Shown here: positions 1 through 12,970 of the stretch, one piece after another
How the letters are laid out: every line of letters begins with the position of its first letter
Position numbering within the stretch: position 1 is the stretch's first letter
NCBI RefSeq assembly: GCF_029964055.1
Contig: NZ_CP124836.1
Coordinates: forward strand, 2,418,001-2,482,000
From: Arthrobacter sp. EM1
GTDB lineage: Bacteria > Actinomycetota > Actinomycetes > Actinomycetales > Micrococcaceae
Length of the DNA stretch: 64,000 bases
Direction: 5' to 3'
Notes under the pieces: generated by a model
What the model was told of the DNA's origin: nothing
Seen by the model: only the letters and a program-made list of their open reading frames with translations
Database searches by the model: none
Program-made: the position numbers and the translations under genes

Positions 1-78
1 TGTGGCGGCAAGGCGAATGATTTCGGGCCTTGTGCCAACAATGGTTAGAACTTTTAGCCTACGGCCAGCGTCGGTCAT
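1..78 (-). CDS. wecB: UDP-N-acetylglucosamine 2-epimerase family protein, N-terminus only (cut by window edge)
   Basis: Only the first 26 codons are present. They read from an ATG at 78 to KVLTIVGTRPEIIRLAA, the N-terminal signature of non-hydrolysing UDP-GlcNAc 2-epimerases (WecB/CapG/FnlC). The ATG overlaps the TGA of the upstream capF as ATGA, so the two are probably translationally coupled. Directly after CapF the most likely member is CapG/FnlC, which performs the last epimerisation to UDP-N-acetyl-L-fucosamine. A plain WecB making UDP-ManNAc cannot be excluded from 26 residues. Confidence 0.8.
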   Translation of the reverse strand, partial: MTDAGRRLKVLTIVGTRPEIIRLAAT

Positions 79-1166
79 ACTTCCTCCGGGAAAGTGTCGG
101 GAGAGGTCGGATCGAAGATTTCGTTGATCCAGAACATCGTGTATAGCGTATCGGATCCAGTATTCGTGATGTTGTGCGACCACATCGTTGGCATGTCTAT
201 GGCGACAGGCTTCCGACCATCGACCTGGTAGCTGACGACTTCATCAGTGAAAAGCTTCCGCATGGAGATTTCTGCGGTTCCAGACAACACGGCAAATCGT
301 TCAACCTTGCGCCGGTGGTAGTGCTGCCCCCGGGTTACGCCCGGAGCCGTCGTCGAAAACGATGACTGTCCCTCGCCTCCGCGGTTGCGCACAATTTCGA
401 AGAAGGCCCCCCTTGCGTCTTCATGCCGGTCCAGCGATACCGGGAGCCGCTCGCCCACGAGGAATGAGCGGTAGGTGTTAAACATGTCGCGTTTAAAGGG
501 GTCGGATATGTCGGGAATCGTTCCGGTGGAATACTGCGCCGCGGTCTCCTCGATCAAGGCAGCAACCTCGCTGACCAGCCTTGTCGTGGCGAGTCCAAGC
601 ACGTCCTCCGGCTCGTGAAGACCGAGGAGGACCTCCGCGGCTGTTTGAACGTGGAGCAGTACCAGTTCCTTGTCGTCGTTAACCTTCAAGGGCTCGCCAT
701 TGGCCGCGAGGTGGCAGAACGTAGCAACCACGGAGTTGTAGAAGGGAAGCCCGTGTTCGCCGAAAAGATTGGGCAACTTGACGTCAACGAATCGGGCACC
801 AATCTTCTCCGCCGCCTTTTCCAGAATACGTCCCGCTTGCTCCTTGCCCCGCCCGTACGATGAACCGTTTCCCGACTGGATGGAATTGGCATAAACGACG
901 GTGGAGGGTTTCCGATTCGATGATTCAAGGGCCCGCGCTAGTTGTTCCGCGAACAACTCGTTGCCCCGCCTGACAGCGTCGTCATCACCACGGTTGACTC
1001 CCGCCACGTGAACCACCATGGCCGCATCCTCGACTGCGGCGACAGCATCTTCGGCATGGAACTTATCACCCAAAGCTATCGGTTCCACCGCCATGCCCAG
1101 GGAATGGGCGAGGACCCTCGTGTGCCATCCCAAGAAGCCGTTGCTACCGGTTATTGCGATCGTCAC
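75..1166 (-). CDS. capF: CapF-type bifunctional UDP-sugar epimerase/reductase (UDP-L-FucNAc pathway)
   Basis: The protein has 363 residues, close to S. aureus CapF. The N-terminal two thirds are a short-chain dehydrogenase fold with the nucleotide motif ITGSNGFLG. The C-terminal ~120 residues are a cupin with the metal-type motif GQHYHRRK. In CapF the cupin epimerises and the SDR domain reduces the UDP-sugar intermediate on the way to UDP-N-acetyl-L-fucosamine, in the cytoplasm. I chose the GTG at 1166 because it is preceded by GGAAGGA at good spacing and the protein then starts directly at the Rossmann strand. An ATG at 1196 that overlaps the upstream stop as ATGA would add 10 residues. CapE is not in the window. 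CapG follows. Confidence 0.88.
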   Translation of the reverse strand: MTIAITGSNGFLGWHTRVLAHSLGMAVEPIALGDKFHAEDAVAAVEDAAMVVHVAGVNRGDDDAVRRGNELFAEQLARALESSNRKPSTVVYANSIQSGNGSSYGRGKEQAGRILEKAAEKIGARFVDVKLPNLFGEHGLPFYNSVVATFCHLAANGEPLKVNDDKELVLLHVQTAAEVLLGLHEPEDVLGLATTRLVSEVAALIEETAAQYSTGTIPDISDPFKRDMFNTYRSFLVGERLPVSLDRHEDARGAFFEIVRNRGGEGQSSFSTTAPGVTRGQHYHRRKVERFAVLSGTAEISMRKLFTDEVVSYQVDGRKPVAIDMPTMWSHNITNTGSDTLYTMFWINEIFDPTSPDTFPEEV

Positions 1167-1192
1167 TGATATTCCTTCCGACGTCGAGTTCA

Positions 1193-3208
1193 TCATTGCC
1201 CGCAGGCAGTCAATTTGAATAGTCTGGCCTGTCCCTCGGAATCCACGAGCTTGGCAACGCCATCGGTCACCAGGTCATCGAGACCACGGTAGCCGTGATC
1301 CCATCCACGAATTTCCTGGTGGCCGAAATCCAGTACGTAGCCGATCTGAAGGCGCCGGATCACAGGGCAAACCGTGGGATCGGAGTTCGCTTCGTTCAGT
1401 CCGTCGAAGATCTTCGTCGCGTCGGATGGAACTTCTCCCAGCAAGTGCAACTGCAGGAGTTTCCGCCCCGAGAAGGCATAGGCCAGAGCGCTGCCGTTCC
1501 AGGGGTTGCCCACCATTGTTGCCCCGGCGGGCACCTCGGCTGGGAGTCTCTGGATCAGTGCCAGCTCATCGGGCGAAACCAAGGGCGCATCCTCAGTCAG
1601 TCGATATCCGGGAGTTGCGGCTGACTGCGCTTCCCGGACGTTTGCCTGCTGTGTGCCAAAGCCGAGAAGTCCGGTCACGACTGCGCCTACGATCACCAGG
1701 GCGAAACCCCTCAGCGCGGCCCGCCGCGATTCAGGCCGGATTGTGGTTATGACCGGCCGTCCGACGACCATCGGCACGATCCACTTGTCCCAGCACCGGA
1801 CCGCCGCCACCGCCGCGAGCGGCAAAGTCACTAAAGGCAAAAGGGAGGCAAGACGGGGCGGATCATTGTACCAGACCCCCGTGAAGAAGGTCCGCACAGG
1901 CCCGAATTCCGCTGACGCCACAACGACGAACAGACTGGCCATCACGAGGTACATGCCGACCAGCCACAACTGCTTTTGCCGCAAGATTAGCGACACAACC
2001 CCGGCAACCGCCAGGATCATAACCACCCAGGAAACGGACCGGCCGATACCCGAGCTCGTGATCACCTCGCCGATCGCACGGCCCGTGCTCTCGAAGGGCT
2101 GCCAGGTTGCCGCGGCCTCCACTGGGCGTACGGCCTTCCATGCAACGACCAGCGCGCCCAGTCCCGCCGCCAACACCGCGACCATGCCGGCTAAGGCCAG
2201 CCATCGTTTCGGGCTGCGCACCCACAGCCGCAGGGCAGTGCGGAACCAGAGGTAGAGCAAGGGGGAAAGCAACAGGGCTAGAAGAGCCATCATGCTGCTC
2301 GGATGCGCCAGCGTCAAACCGGGCAGCGCCGCGAGGAATAGTAGCCAAACCACGGTCCTGGACTGCGGAAGCTGATAACCGAGTCCCAGGGCCTGAAGGG
2401 CCAGTCCAAGTGCCACCGGCAGGAGAGCGTTGCCCAGGAAATTTGGATACAGGACACCGAAGTCCAGAAGAAGCAGCGGAAAAGCACCGAAAGCAGCTGA
2501 TAGCACACCTGCGGCGACGCTGACGACGACGCGGTTACCTAGAAGCGTGTGAGCGAGGAAGATGCAGCCCAAAGGCCAGACAACAGATCCCACGATCAGG
2601 TTAGTTACGTTTACCGCTACCGGGACGCTCGCGCCGGTTACGCCTGCAAGCAGCGAGACTATGTCGTGCCAGGCCGAGGGATAAAACGTCCCCCCCGTCA
2701 TCGAACTGACCGTGAACGATGACCCCGATCCGGTGTCGAGGATGTACCGCACCGCGTTGAGGTGGAAGACGTTGTCGAACGTCTGGGAAAAAGACTCTGG
2801 GGTGCCGAACACGGCGAGGAGCCGTCGTCCGATAAGGAACGCTGCTGTGAGTATGGCAACGGTGTGACCGGCACCAGCGAGCCAATTAATGCGTCGCGGT
2901 TCGTTGACCGCTTCATTTTTTAACGCTAGCCGGGTTACCCCCAGCGCCACGACGGCGACGACAACTGTCACTATGGCGACCGGAACGAGCGACCAACGCA
3001 GCCCTAGGACCGGCGCCACGAGCGCGGCGACTGCTGCGATCGAAACGGTGACCGGCGCGGACACCGCGACCATCGCCACACCGCGGACTCTACTCGCCCA
3101 TAAAACCAGGAGGCCTGGCACAAACAGGATTGCCAGTCCCGCGAGAACATGCGGGATTGTCGATGACCAGGACAAGAAATCCTCCAAAGCTTTTTCGTTC
3201 AACGGCAA
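1193..3208 (-). CDS. DUF6541-type polytopic membrane protein of a polysaccharide locus
   Basis: This is a 671-residue, very hydrophobic protein with a dozen or more predicted membrane helices from the N-terminus (PHVLAGLAILFVPGLLVLWA) to about residue 530. A soluble C-terminal domain of ~130 residues follows, containing VGNPWNGSALAYAFSGRK. It matches my recollection of the DUF6541 family, common in actinobacterial surface-glycan clusters. The layout of many helices plus an extracytoplasmic tail is that of GT-C glycosyltransferases, but I cannot point to a catalytic Asp/Glu loop, so a transferase role is inference. It lies between the ABC exporter and capF. Its stop overlaps a possible capF ATG, so one operon is likely. 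Confidence 0.72.
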   Translation of the reverse strand: MPLNEKALEDFLSWSSTIPHVLAGLAILFVPGLLVLWASRVRGVAMVAVSAPVTVSIAAVAALVAPVLGLRWSLVPVAIVTVVVAVVALGVTRLALKNEAVNEPRRINWLAGAGHTVAILTAAFLIGRRLLAVFGTPESFSQTFDNVFHLNAVRYILDTGSGSSFTVSSMTGGTFYPSAWHDIVSLLAGVTGASVPVAVNVTNLIVGSVVWPLGCIFLAHTLLGNRVVVSVAAGVLSAAFGAFPLLLLDFGVLYPNFLGNALLPVALGLALQALGLGYQLPQSRTVVWLLFLAALPGLTLAHPSSMMALLALLLSPLLYLWFRTALRLWVRSPKRWLALAGMVAVLAAGLGALVVAWKAVRPVEAAATWQPFESTGRAIGEVITSSGIGRSVSWVVMILAVAGVVSLILRQKQLWLVGMYLVMASLFVVVASAEFGPVRTFFTGVWYNDPPRLASLLPLVTLPLAAVAAVRCWDKWIVPMVVGRPVITTIRPESRRAALRGFALVIVGAVVTGLLGFGTQQANVREAQSAATPGYRLTEDAPLVSPDELALIQRLPAEVPAGATMVGNPWNGSALAYAFSGRKLLQLHLLGEVPSDATKIFDGLNEANSDPTVCPVIRRLQIGYVLDFGHQEIRGWDHGYRGLDDLVTDGVAKLVDSEGQARLFKLTACGQ

Positions 3209-3386
3209 CGGAGTGCCCCTTGGCCAAGTCGTCGACCATCTCCAGAAATCTTACTCGACTCGCGGAGGAGCCAAGCACATCAGGAGCACAAGGCTCGGAG
3301 TCAGTGAAGCCGTCTGCGCGTGGGCCGTGACGCACCTGTCCCGCGGCACGAGCCGAATCGGGCGGCCCGTGGCGCATGTCAGCACG

Positions 3387-4136
3387 TTAGGAGGACCGAA
3401 GCAGGGCGACCGCCTCTTGGATGGGGCCGTCAAAGGTAACCTCACCGTGCCGGAGCACGATACCGCGTTCACAGATGCGCGACACCAGGTCGAGGTCGTG
3501 GCTAACCACCACGAGCGTTTTGCCCAGACGTGCCAGTTCCTGAATTTTGGCAATGCATTTCCGCTGAAACGGTTCGTCTCCGACTGCCAGAATCTCGTCG
3601 ATCAAAAAGACTTCAGGGTCGGTGTGGACGGCTACCGAAAAGGCCAGCCGGAGGTACATGCCCGAGGAATAGAACTTGACTTCGGTGTCGATGAACTGCC
3701 CGATTTCGGAGAATTCGATAATCGAGTCGAAGCGATCCTTGATTTCCGGCTCGGTCATCCCAAGGATGGCAGCGTTCAGGTAGACGTTGTCCCGACCCGT
3801 AAGGTCCGGGTGAAAACCGGCGCCGACCTCAATCAAACCGGCGACGCGGCCCCGCGTCCGCACGGTCCCCGAGTCCGGGAGCATGACCCCCGAGATGTGC
3901 TTGAGCAGCGTAGACTTGCCTGAGCCGTTGAAGCCTAGGAGGGCCACGCTCTCACCCTGCTGGATCGACAGCTCGACGTCCTTGAGCGCATGGAATCTCT
4001 CGGTCAGCTCCCCTTTGCGCCCTTTGAGCAGCCAAACCGCAGTCTCTTTGAGCGAGCGGGAGTGACGGAGCACAAATTGTTTATTGATCGCGTTGATCTC
4101 GATCGCGGTAAGTTCTTTATCGGGCAATTTCTGCAT
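3387..4136 (-). CDS. wzt: Polysaccharide ABC exporter, ATP-binding subunit (Wzt/RfbE/TagH type)
   Basis: The product has 249 residues. All ABC motifs are visible: Walker A GFNGSGKST, a signature region FYSSGMYLRLAFS, Walker B EVFLIDEIL and the H-loop VVSHD. The YSSGM variant is typical of O-antigen/teichoic acid exporters. There is no long C-terminal carbohydrate-binding domain like that of O9a-type Wzt, so export probably does not need a capped chain end. The frame is open further upstream, but that part is antisense-like sequence over the permease. ATG 4136 lies 2 bases after the permease stop and is preceded by AGGAA. It pairs with the permease at 4139-4990. Mycobacterial Rv3781/Rv3783, which export galactan, are a reasonable comparison. 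Confidence 0.9.
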   Translation of the reverse strand: MQKLPDKELTAIEINAINKQFVLRHSRSLKETAVWLLKGRKGELTERFHALKDVELSIQQGESVALLGFNGSGKSTLLKHISGVMLPDSGTVRTRGRVAGLIEVGAGFHPDLTGRDNVYLNAAILGMTEPEIKDRFDSIIEFSEIGQFIDTEVKFYSSGMYLRLAFSVAVHTDPEVFLIDEILAVGDEPFQRKCIAKIQELARLGKTLVVVSHDLDLVSRICERGIVLRHGEVTFDGPIQEAVALLRSS

Positions 4137-4138
4137 TT

Positions 4139-4986
4139 CTAGAGTTCCTGAGCAAATCGGCCTTCGAGGCGGCGGAAGGTCAGCTGTCCCGCCACGACGG
4201 TAAGCAGGCCCACGACCAGTCCGGCCGGCAGCCAAATGGTGAGCAAGTTGGGCGGCAGTTCGGCAGTGCCGTCGGTGGTAGGGAACCAGAAAGCGTAGTG
4301 GAAGGCCTCCACGGCGATGGTTATCGGGTTCATCTGGTAAACGAACGTAAGTGTTGGCCCCAACGCCGCGCGGACCTGAGTCCACGAGTAGAGGACCGGA
4401 GAGGCCCACGTTGCCACCATCAGAAGAAGATCGACGAGGTTTTCCGCGTCCCTGAAGTAGACGTTTGCTGCACCGAAAAGGAGTCCCAGCCCAATGGCAA
4501 GCAGCGCCACGAGCAAGAACGCCGGGATGGCTACAAGAATCTGCAGCATATTCGGCTGCCACCCCGTGAAGACACAAGCGATCAAGAGTACGAGAAGTTG
4601 AGGGAAGAAATGCACCGCAGCCACCCACACCGACGCTACCGGAAACAACTCCCGCGGTAGGTAGATCTTCTTGATCAGGCCGCCGTTGGCCACCATGGAA
4701 CGGGATGCGTTCGACAGGGCTTCGGTGAAGAAGTTGATGAGGATGATTCCCGAAAACAGGTAGACCGCGTAGTTTTCGGTCCCCTTACTTTGTCCAAGGA
4801 AGATGCCAAGAGCGAAGTAGAAGACGCCGAACTGGATGCCGGGCTTGACGTAGGACCACAGAATACCCAATATCGATCCGCGGTACCGGACCGTTAGCTC
4901 CTTGGCGACCAGGAGCCGGAGAAGATACCTCCGTCGGTAAACATCTGCCAGTCCCGCACCAGCCCCAGCAAGCGAAAGCTCAGAAC

Positions 4987-4990
<4 letters not shown>
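4139..4990 (-). CDS. wzm: Polysaccharide ABC exporter, ABC-2 permease (Wzm/RfbD type)
   Basis: The product has 283 residues with about six membrane segments and the family hallmark near the N-terminus, KELTVRYRGSILGILWSYVKP. In these exporters that amphipathic segment packs against the ATPase. Later family regions such as NPITIAVEAFHYAFW are also present. The start ATG at 4990 overlaps the GlfT2-type stop as ATGA, and the stop is 2 bases before wzt, giving tight coupling glfT2-wzm-wzt. It would move an undecaprenyl-linked glycan, probably the galactofuran made by the upstream genes, across the cytoplasmic membrane. The longer open frame to 5335 is not the gene. Confidence 0.9.
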
Positions 4991-8408
<3,418 letters not shown>

Positions 8409-8441
8409 TCAAACGACACCCCGGGGAAAGGACCCAACCCG

Positions 8442-11400
8442 ATGCTGCTGCATTGCACACTGGTTCCCGCCCCGGGGTCGGCACTGACCTCCGGACCTGC
8501 GGAACTGGCCATCGAACTGCCGGCTTCCTGCCCCGGCGCGGACCTCGAAGCGGCTATCTCCAGACGTTACGGGACCGGGGCGCTGACCGTGGACCGGGTG
8601 CCCGTGGCCGCTTTGACGCCCGGGAAAGTCCCCCTCGTTGCCGGTGCCATCCTGGTGGACGGCGCTGCGCCGCCCACGATTGTGGACCCGCCAACGCTCG
8701 TGCTGACCGTGCACAGTGGCCCGGGTGCGGGCCTGATCTTTCCGTTGCGGCGGGGGCGGTTCCGAATCGGTCGCAGCGGCACCGAGATCGTCATTCCGGA
8801 CGCCGAGCTGTCCCGGGAACATGCCCGGCTGGACGTGACTGACTCCGCCGTCAGCCTCGTCGATCTCGGCAGCGCCAACGGGGTCCGCGTCGACGGACGG
8901 AAAGTACAGTCGGCGCCCGTCTCCACGGAGTCGGCGATCCGGTGCGGCGGTTCGTCGATGTCCCTGGTTTTCGGCGATTCCCTCGACGCCGGTATTCCGG
9001 CCTTTGCCGGGTCCGACATCTCAGCACCGTTGGTGCTCAGCAACCCCGCGGCGCACAGCAACAGGGCGGCCCTGCTGCTGTCAGCGGGCCTGCCCCTCTG
9101 CCTCGGAGTGGGCCTGGCCGTCCTCACCGGAATGTGGGTGTTCCTCGCTTTTACTGCCCTGTCAGCCGTGTCCATTCTGGTGCCCGTGTTTTCGGGCCGA
9201 AGGCAGCGCCGCGAACTGCGGGCCGCCGTGGCCGCCGCGGCGCGCCAGGACCGCGAACGACGGCGGCGAGCCGCGCCCTCCGCCGGCGAACTGTCGCTGG
9301 GGGCTCGTTTCCTTGCAGCGGATCGCGGGGTGTCATCCGCAATTGCCACAGGACCTGTCTGGTTGCGGCTCGGCCAGGCACCGCAACGCGCGAATATCGG
9401 TCTGGAACCACCGGATTCCGGATTCCAGCCACCGTTGCTCGGCCTGGTGCCTGTGACACTCAATCCAGCGACGAGGCTGACCACCGTGCGTGGCCCCGAA
9501 ACCGCCGTGTCCGGACTGGTCAGATCCTGCCTGCTGCAACTTGCCAGCTACCCCGCAGCCGGGCGAACCAAAATCCTCATCCACGGCCCAACCGCCGCCC
9601 TTTATGCCGCACGCTTCCTGCCGTCAGTCGTGCTCTCCGCACAGGAGACATCCACGCTGGAAATCCTCGCAACCGGCCCGGGCCCGGGCTACGAGCGCGG
9701 GGTGCTGGTGATCGTCACGACAATGGGGCGGGACAGGCTGTGTTCGGCTGCGGCAGGCCACGGCTGGCAGGTTTTCCACTGCTCCGAAGGTCCTGCTGCT
9801 GCCGCCGCTGGTTCGGTCCTAGAGCTCACCGAGCGAACCGCCGTGCTTTCGTCCGGTCACTCCGCGGTGGAGTTCATTCCCGATCTTGTTCCAGCCGGCG
9901 TCTTCGACCGGGCCTGCCGCCGGATCGGCGGACAGAACCCTGAGCAGGCTCCGCCAAAAGGCCTTCCGGATGCCTGCTTCATGGCGGAGCTGATGCCAGC
10001 CTCAGCGGCGGAAATCTCCGCACGCTGGGCCGCCTCAGCACACGCCCCCGGACTTCCAGTGCTGGTCGGCGTCGGAACGTCCGGCCCACTGTGGCTGGAC
10101 CTCCAGGCCGACGGCCCCCATTTCCTGGTGGCGGGGACCACCGGCTCGGGCAAATCCGAATTATTGCGGACCATGGCGGTCGGGTTGGTGGGCCATTACC
10201 CGCCCGATCGCGTCAACCTGCTGTTTATTGATTTCAAAGGCGGCTCCGGCCTGCGACCGTTGGCAGCCCTGACACACTGCGTCGGACTGCTCACGGATCT
10301 CGACCAGGGTGAAGTGGAGCGCACGCTCGTATCACTGCGGGCGGAAGTACGCCGCAGGGAAGAGCTCCTTGACTCGTACCGGGCTGCCGACCTCATCGCC
10401 TATGAATCGCTTCAACCCGCGGCGCCGCCGCTGCCCCATCTGGTGCTTATCATCGACGAATTCAGAATGCTGGTAGAGGAAGCCCCGGAAGCGCTGGCCG
10501 AGCTCCTGCGGGTAGCTGCAATCGGCCGCTCGCTTGGGATTCATCTCATCATGGCCACCCAGCGACCCCAGGGCGCCGTTTCCGCAGACATCCGTGCGAA
10601 CGTGACCAGCCGTGTCGCCCTGCGGGTCCAATCCGAACTGGAGTCCCTCGACATCATCAATTCACGGCTGGCGGCAGCCATCCCGATTGCGCGGCCGGGA
10701 CGCGCCTACCTGGTCCGCGGCAGCGAAGCGCCGGAAGAGTTTCAGACCGCCACGACCACGCCGCTCCCGTCCGAGGCTGCCGGCTGGCCAAGTGTGATGG
10801 AGGTCAGTGAATTCCTCAACCGCCCGGCGGTCGAACCGTGCGCCGCCCGCGCCGCATCTCCACCGTCCCTGGCCATAACCCACCTGACGGAAACAGTCCG
10901 GGCTGCCTGGGCGGCAATCGGCGGTGGGGAGCCGCGCCGTCCGGTGGCAACACCGCTCCCCGGTAAAGTGCCGTTTCCGACGGATGGCAGCCGCGGCCGG
11001 ATCCGGCTGGGGTTGTTGGACCTTCCCAGGGAACAACGAGTGGCAGAGTTCGACTGGCATCCGGGCACCCACGGCCACCTCGGACTGATCCCGGGACTCA
11101 ATGGAGGTGCCGACACCGTCCTGGAGCTCATTGTGAATCAGCTGCTTGGCTGCGATGACGAATCCCACATGTATCTCCTGGATGCCACAGGTTCATTCAG
11201 CGCCATGTCCACCGCCGCTAGAGTGGGCGCAGTTGTCGGGCTGCACGAACTCCGGCGGGCCGCGCGGGTCCTCGAACGCGTCTCGGAAGAAATGACACGA
11301 AGGCTGGGCCTTGCCCAGCCGGCGGACCTGCCTGTCCTCGTCCTCGTCCTGTGCGGTTGGGGGTCCTGGGTGTCGGCGTTTCGGGCCGGACCCCTGGCCT

Positions 11401-12413
11401 GGGCCGAAGACCTGGTCCACAACATCGTCCGGGATGGTGCCCGCGCCGGGATTGCGGTGCTCGCGGCGGGGGAACGCGAGCTCGTGACCGCACGGTTCTT
11501 CGCCGCCGTGCCCAACCGGATTTTCCTGCCTGCCGGTTCGACCGAGGAAGCGCGGCTCGGTTGGCCCCGGCTGCCCGCCGGCGGGACGGCCGGAGATCGA
11601 GTGGTCGTTTTTGGACCAATGTCTGTCTCCCCTTCTCCTTCCGGGCACGTGGGACAACTCTTCGGGCCCCGCCCGCCGGCAGTCGGCGGCGAGGCCTGTC
11701 TCTCGCGAATCCGGCCGTTCCGCATCGAGCCCCTTCCATCACGGGTCACGGTCAGCGAAGTCCACGCGCGGTCCGGTCCAGTAAGTGCGGGCAGCAGCGA
11801 GGCAACGCCCCGCCCGGGCCCGCCTGCCTCGAACGGGCAGCTTTGCCTCGGCGTCCAGGGCGACGAACTCTGCGCTGTGGGAATCCCGTTACCTCCGGGC
11901 GCAGTCCTAGCGGTCCTCGGTGGGCACCTGTCGGGGAAGAGCTCGCTTCTATCGGCCCTTCCCGGGCTCAACCCGGCAGCCACTTGGCTCCGGCCCCCGT
12001 CGGCGACGGATCTGGAGGAGTACTGGGCAGGCACGTACGACTCCGCGCTCGCCGGGGTGCTGGACCCTGCGGCGGTCCTGCTGGCGGACGACCTCGACCT
12101 GCAGTCAGCTGAAACCAATCGCCGGCTGGTCCTGTTGAACAACCTGGGCTGGCGCGTGGTCCTGACGGCAGGCTTTAGCCCCGCCATTCGGCAACGGGTA
12201 CCACTGGCCCAGAATGCCGCGGGCTACGGAAGGGGCGTCCTGCTCGCCCCGCGGTCGGTGCTGGACGGAGACTTGTTCGGAGTCAGGTTCGATCTGGAGC
12301 CCAGCCCTCCCCCGGGCCGCGCGGTCCTGATTTCGGAAGGTCGGGCCCGGGCGGTGCAGTTGGCGTTCGATCCTGCAGCAGACAGCAGCAGGGATCAGAC
12401 GGGACCTGGCTAG
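8442..12413 (+). CDS. EssC/EccC-like FHA-FtsK/SpoIIIE ATPase (orphan type VII secretion-type motor)
   Basis: This 1323-residue protein is laid out like EssC. An N-terminal ~80-residue segment is followed by an FHA domain at about 85-180 (FRIGRS, SREHARL, GSANGVRV) and two close membrane helices at about 207-250. A linker leads to an intact FtsK domain with Walker A GTTGSGKSE (~565), DFKGG, Walker B LVLIIDEF (~670) and ATQRP. A second ATPase-like domain has a degenerate P-loop, and a third has GGHLSGKSS (~1160). Actinobacterial EccC proteins usually lack FHA. No WXG100, EccB/D/E or YukD-like gene is visible nearby, so substrate and function are open. ATG 8442 has AGGA upstream. A GTG at 8403 is the alternative. 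Confidence 0.82.
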   Translation: MLLHCTLVPAPGSALTSGPAELAIELPASCPGADLEAAISRRYGTGALTVDRVPVAALTPGKVPLVAGAILVDGAAPPTIVDPPTLVLTVHSGPGAGLIFPLRRGRFRIGRSGTEIVIPDAELSREHARLDVTDSAVSLVDLGSANGVRVDGRKVQSAPVSTESAIRCGGSSMSLVFGDSLDAGIPAFAGSDISAPLVLSNPAAHSNRAALLLSAGLPLCLGVGLAVLTGMWVFLAFTALSAVSILVPVFSGRRQRRELRAAVAAAARQDRERRRRAAPSAGELSLGARFLAADRGVSSAIATGPVWLRLGQAPQRANIGLEPPDSGFQPPLLGLVPVTLNPATRLTTVRGPETAVSGLVRSCLLQLASYPAAGRTKILIHGPTAALYAARFLPSVVLSAQETSTLEILATGPGPGYERGVLVIVTTMGRDRLCSAAAGHGWQVFHCSEGPAAAAAGSVLELTERTAVLSSGHSAVEFIPDLVPAGVFDRACRRIGGQNPEQAPPKGLPDACFMAELMPASAAEISARWAASAHAPGLPVLVGVGTSGPLWLDLQADGPHFLVAGTTGSGKSELLRTMAVGLVGHYPPDRVNLLFIDFKGGSGLRPLAALTHCVGLLTDLDQGEVERTLVSLRAEVRRREELLDSYRAADLIAYESLQPAAPPLPHLVLIIDEFRMLVEEAPEALAELLRVAAIGRSLGIHLIMATQRPQGAVSADIRANVTSRVALRVQSELESLDIINSRLAAAIPIARPGRAYLVRGSEAPEEFQTATTTPLPSEAAGWPSVMEVSEFLNRPAVEPCAARAASPPSLAITHLTETVRAAWAAIGGGEPRRPVATPLPGKVPFPTDGSRGRIRLGLLDLPREQRVAEFDWHPGTHGHLGLIPGLNGGADTVLELIVNQLLGCDDESHMYLLDATGSFSAMSTAARVGAVVGLHELRRAARVLERVSEEMTRRLGLAQPADLPVLVLVLCGWGSWVSAFRAGPLAWAEDLVHNIVRDGARAGIAVLAAGERELVTARFFAAVPNRIFLPAGSTEEARLGWPRLPAGGTAGDRVVVFGPMSVSPSPSGHVGQLFGPRPPAVGGEACLSRIRPFRIEPLPSRVTVSEVHARSGPVSAGSSEATPRPGPPASNGQLCLGVQGDELCAVGIPLPPGAVLAVLGGHLSGKSSLLSALPGLNPAATWLRPPSATDLEEYWAGTYDSALAGVLDPAAVLLADDLDLQSAETNRRLVLLNNLGWRVVLTAGFSPAIRQRVPLAQNAAGYGRGVLLAPRSVLDGDLFGVRFDLEPSPPPGRAVLISEGRARAVQLAFDPAADSSRDQTGPG

Positions 12414-12970
12414 AGGGCCGGCGGAGCCCCGCCTGCCCGTGATGCGAACACGATGACTCGCTTGTCAAACAGCAAAATAATGGCGGTAACCGCAGGCACC
12501 AGCAGGGCCAAGCCCGCCAGGGGATAGCCGCCGGACATCGTGGGAAAGCCGATGGTGAGCGCAAAAAGCTGGGCCACCAGCGCACCCGATCGCGGCCACC
12601 GGTACCCGCGGAACAGGAACGTGGACACGGCCACAAGCCAGGCAGCGAAGACCAACAGCAGCCCCAGCGTGAAGACTGCACCCCAGAAGGAGAGCACCGG
12701 GGCTCCGGTAACTAACTGGCTTCCGTACCAGATGGCGGCAACCAGCAGCGCGGTCGCTTCCAGCGCCACGATGACAGCAATGACCAGGATTCCTGCCGGC
12801 CGGCCGCGAACGCTGCCGGCGGGCCCGCCGGAAGGGCTTCCCGCAGGGCCGTTCCCGCGGTCAGCGGCAGGTTCGGAGGGGTTTTCAGAGGCTCTTGACA
12901 CACTGGCACAGTACCGGACATAGTCGACTGGACGTGAGGGCCCGGCCGCACATTGTGATGCATCGCTCAC
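12410..12970 (-). CDS. Small polytopic membrane protein, unknown function
   Basis: The frame gives 186 residues: about 60 polar, Pro/Gly/Ser-rich residues and then four likely membrane helices (GILVIAVIVALEATALLVAA, VFTLGLLLVFAAWLVAVSTF, ALVAQLFALTIGF, LAGLALLVPAVTAIILLF). I do not recognise the family. It converges on the FtsK-type ATPase, and the two stops overlap in the four bases CTAG at 12410-12413. The start is unsure: GTG 12970 has no good ribosome site, and a GTG near 12901 would drop the polar leader. The leader region also holds a good-looking plus-strand promoter, another reason to doubt the long start. Confidence 0.6.
   Translation of the reverse strand: MSDASQCAAGPSRPVDYVRYCASVSRASENPSEPAADRGNGPAGSPSGGPAGSVRGRPAGILVIAVIVALEATALLVAAIWYGSQLVTGAPVLSFWGAVFTLGLLLVFAAWLVAVSTFLFRGYRWPRSGALVAQLFALTIGFPTMSGGYPLAGLALLVPAVTAIILLFDKRVIVFASRAGGAPPAL
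12895..12924 (+). promoter_or_regulatory. Candidate sigma-70-type promoter upstream of whiB1
   Basis: A consensus -35 TTGACA (12895-12900) is followed after 18 bases by CATAGT (12919-12924, 4/6 to TATAAT). It faces whiB1, about 215 bases before its start codon, and lies over the 5' end of the opposite gene. Transcription would run into the hairpin at 13046-13067. Confidence 0.35.
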
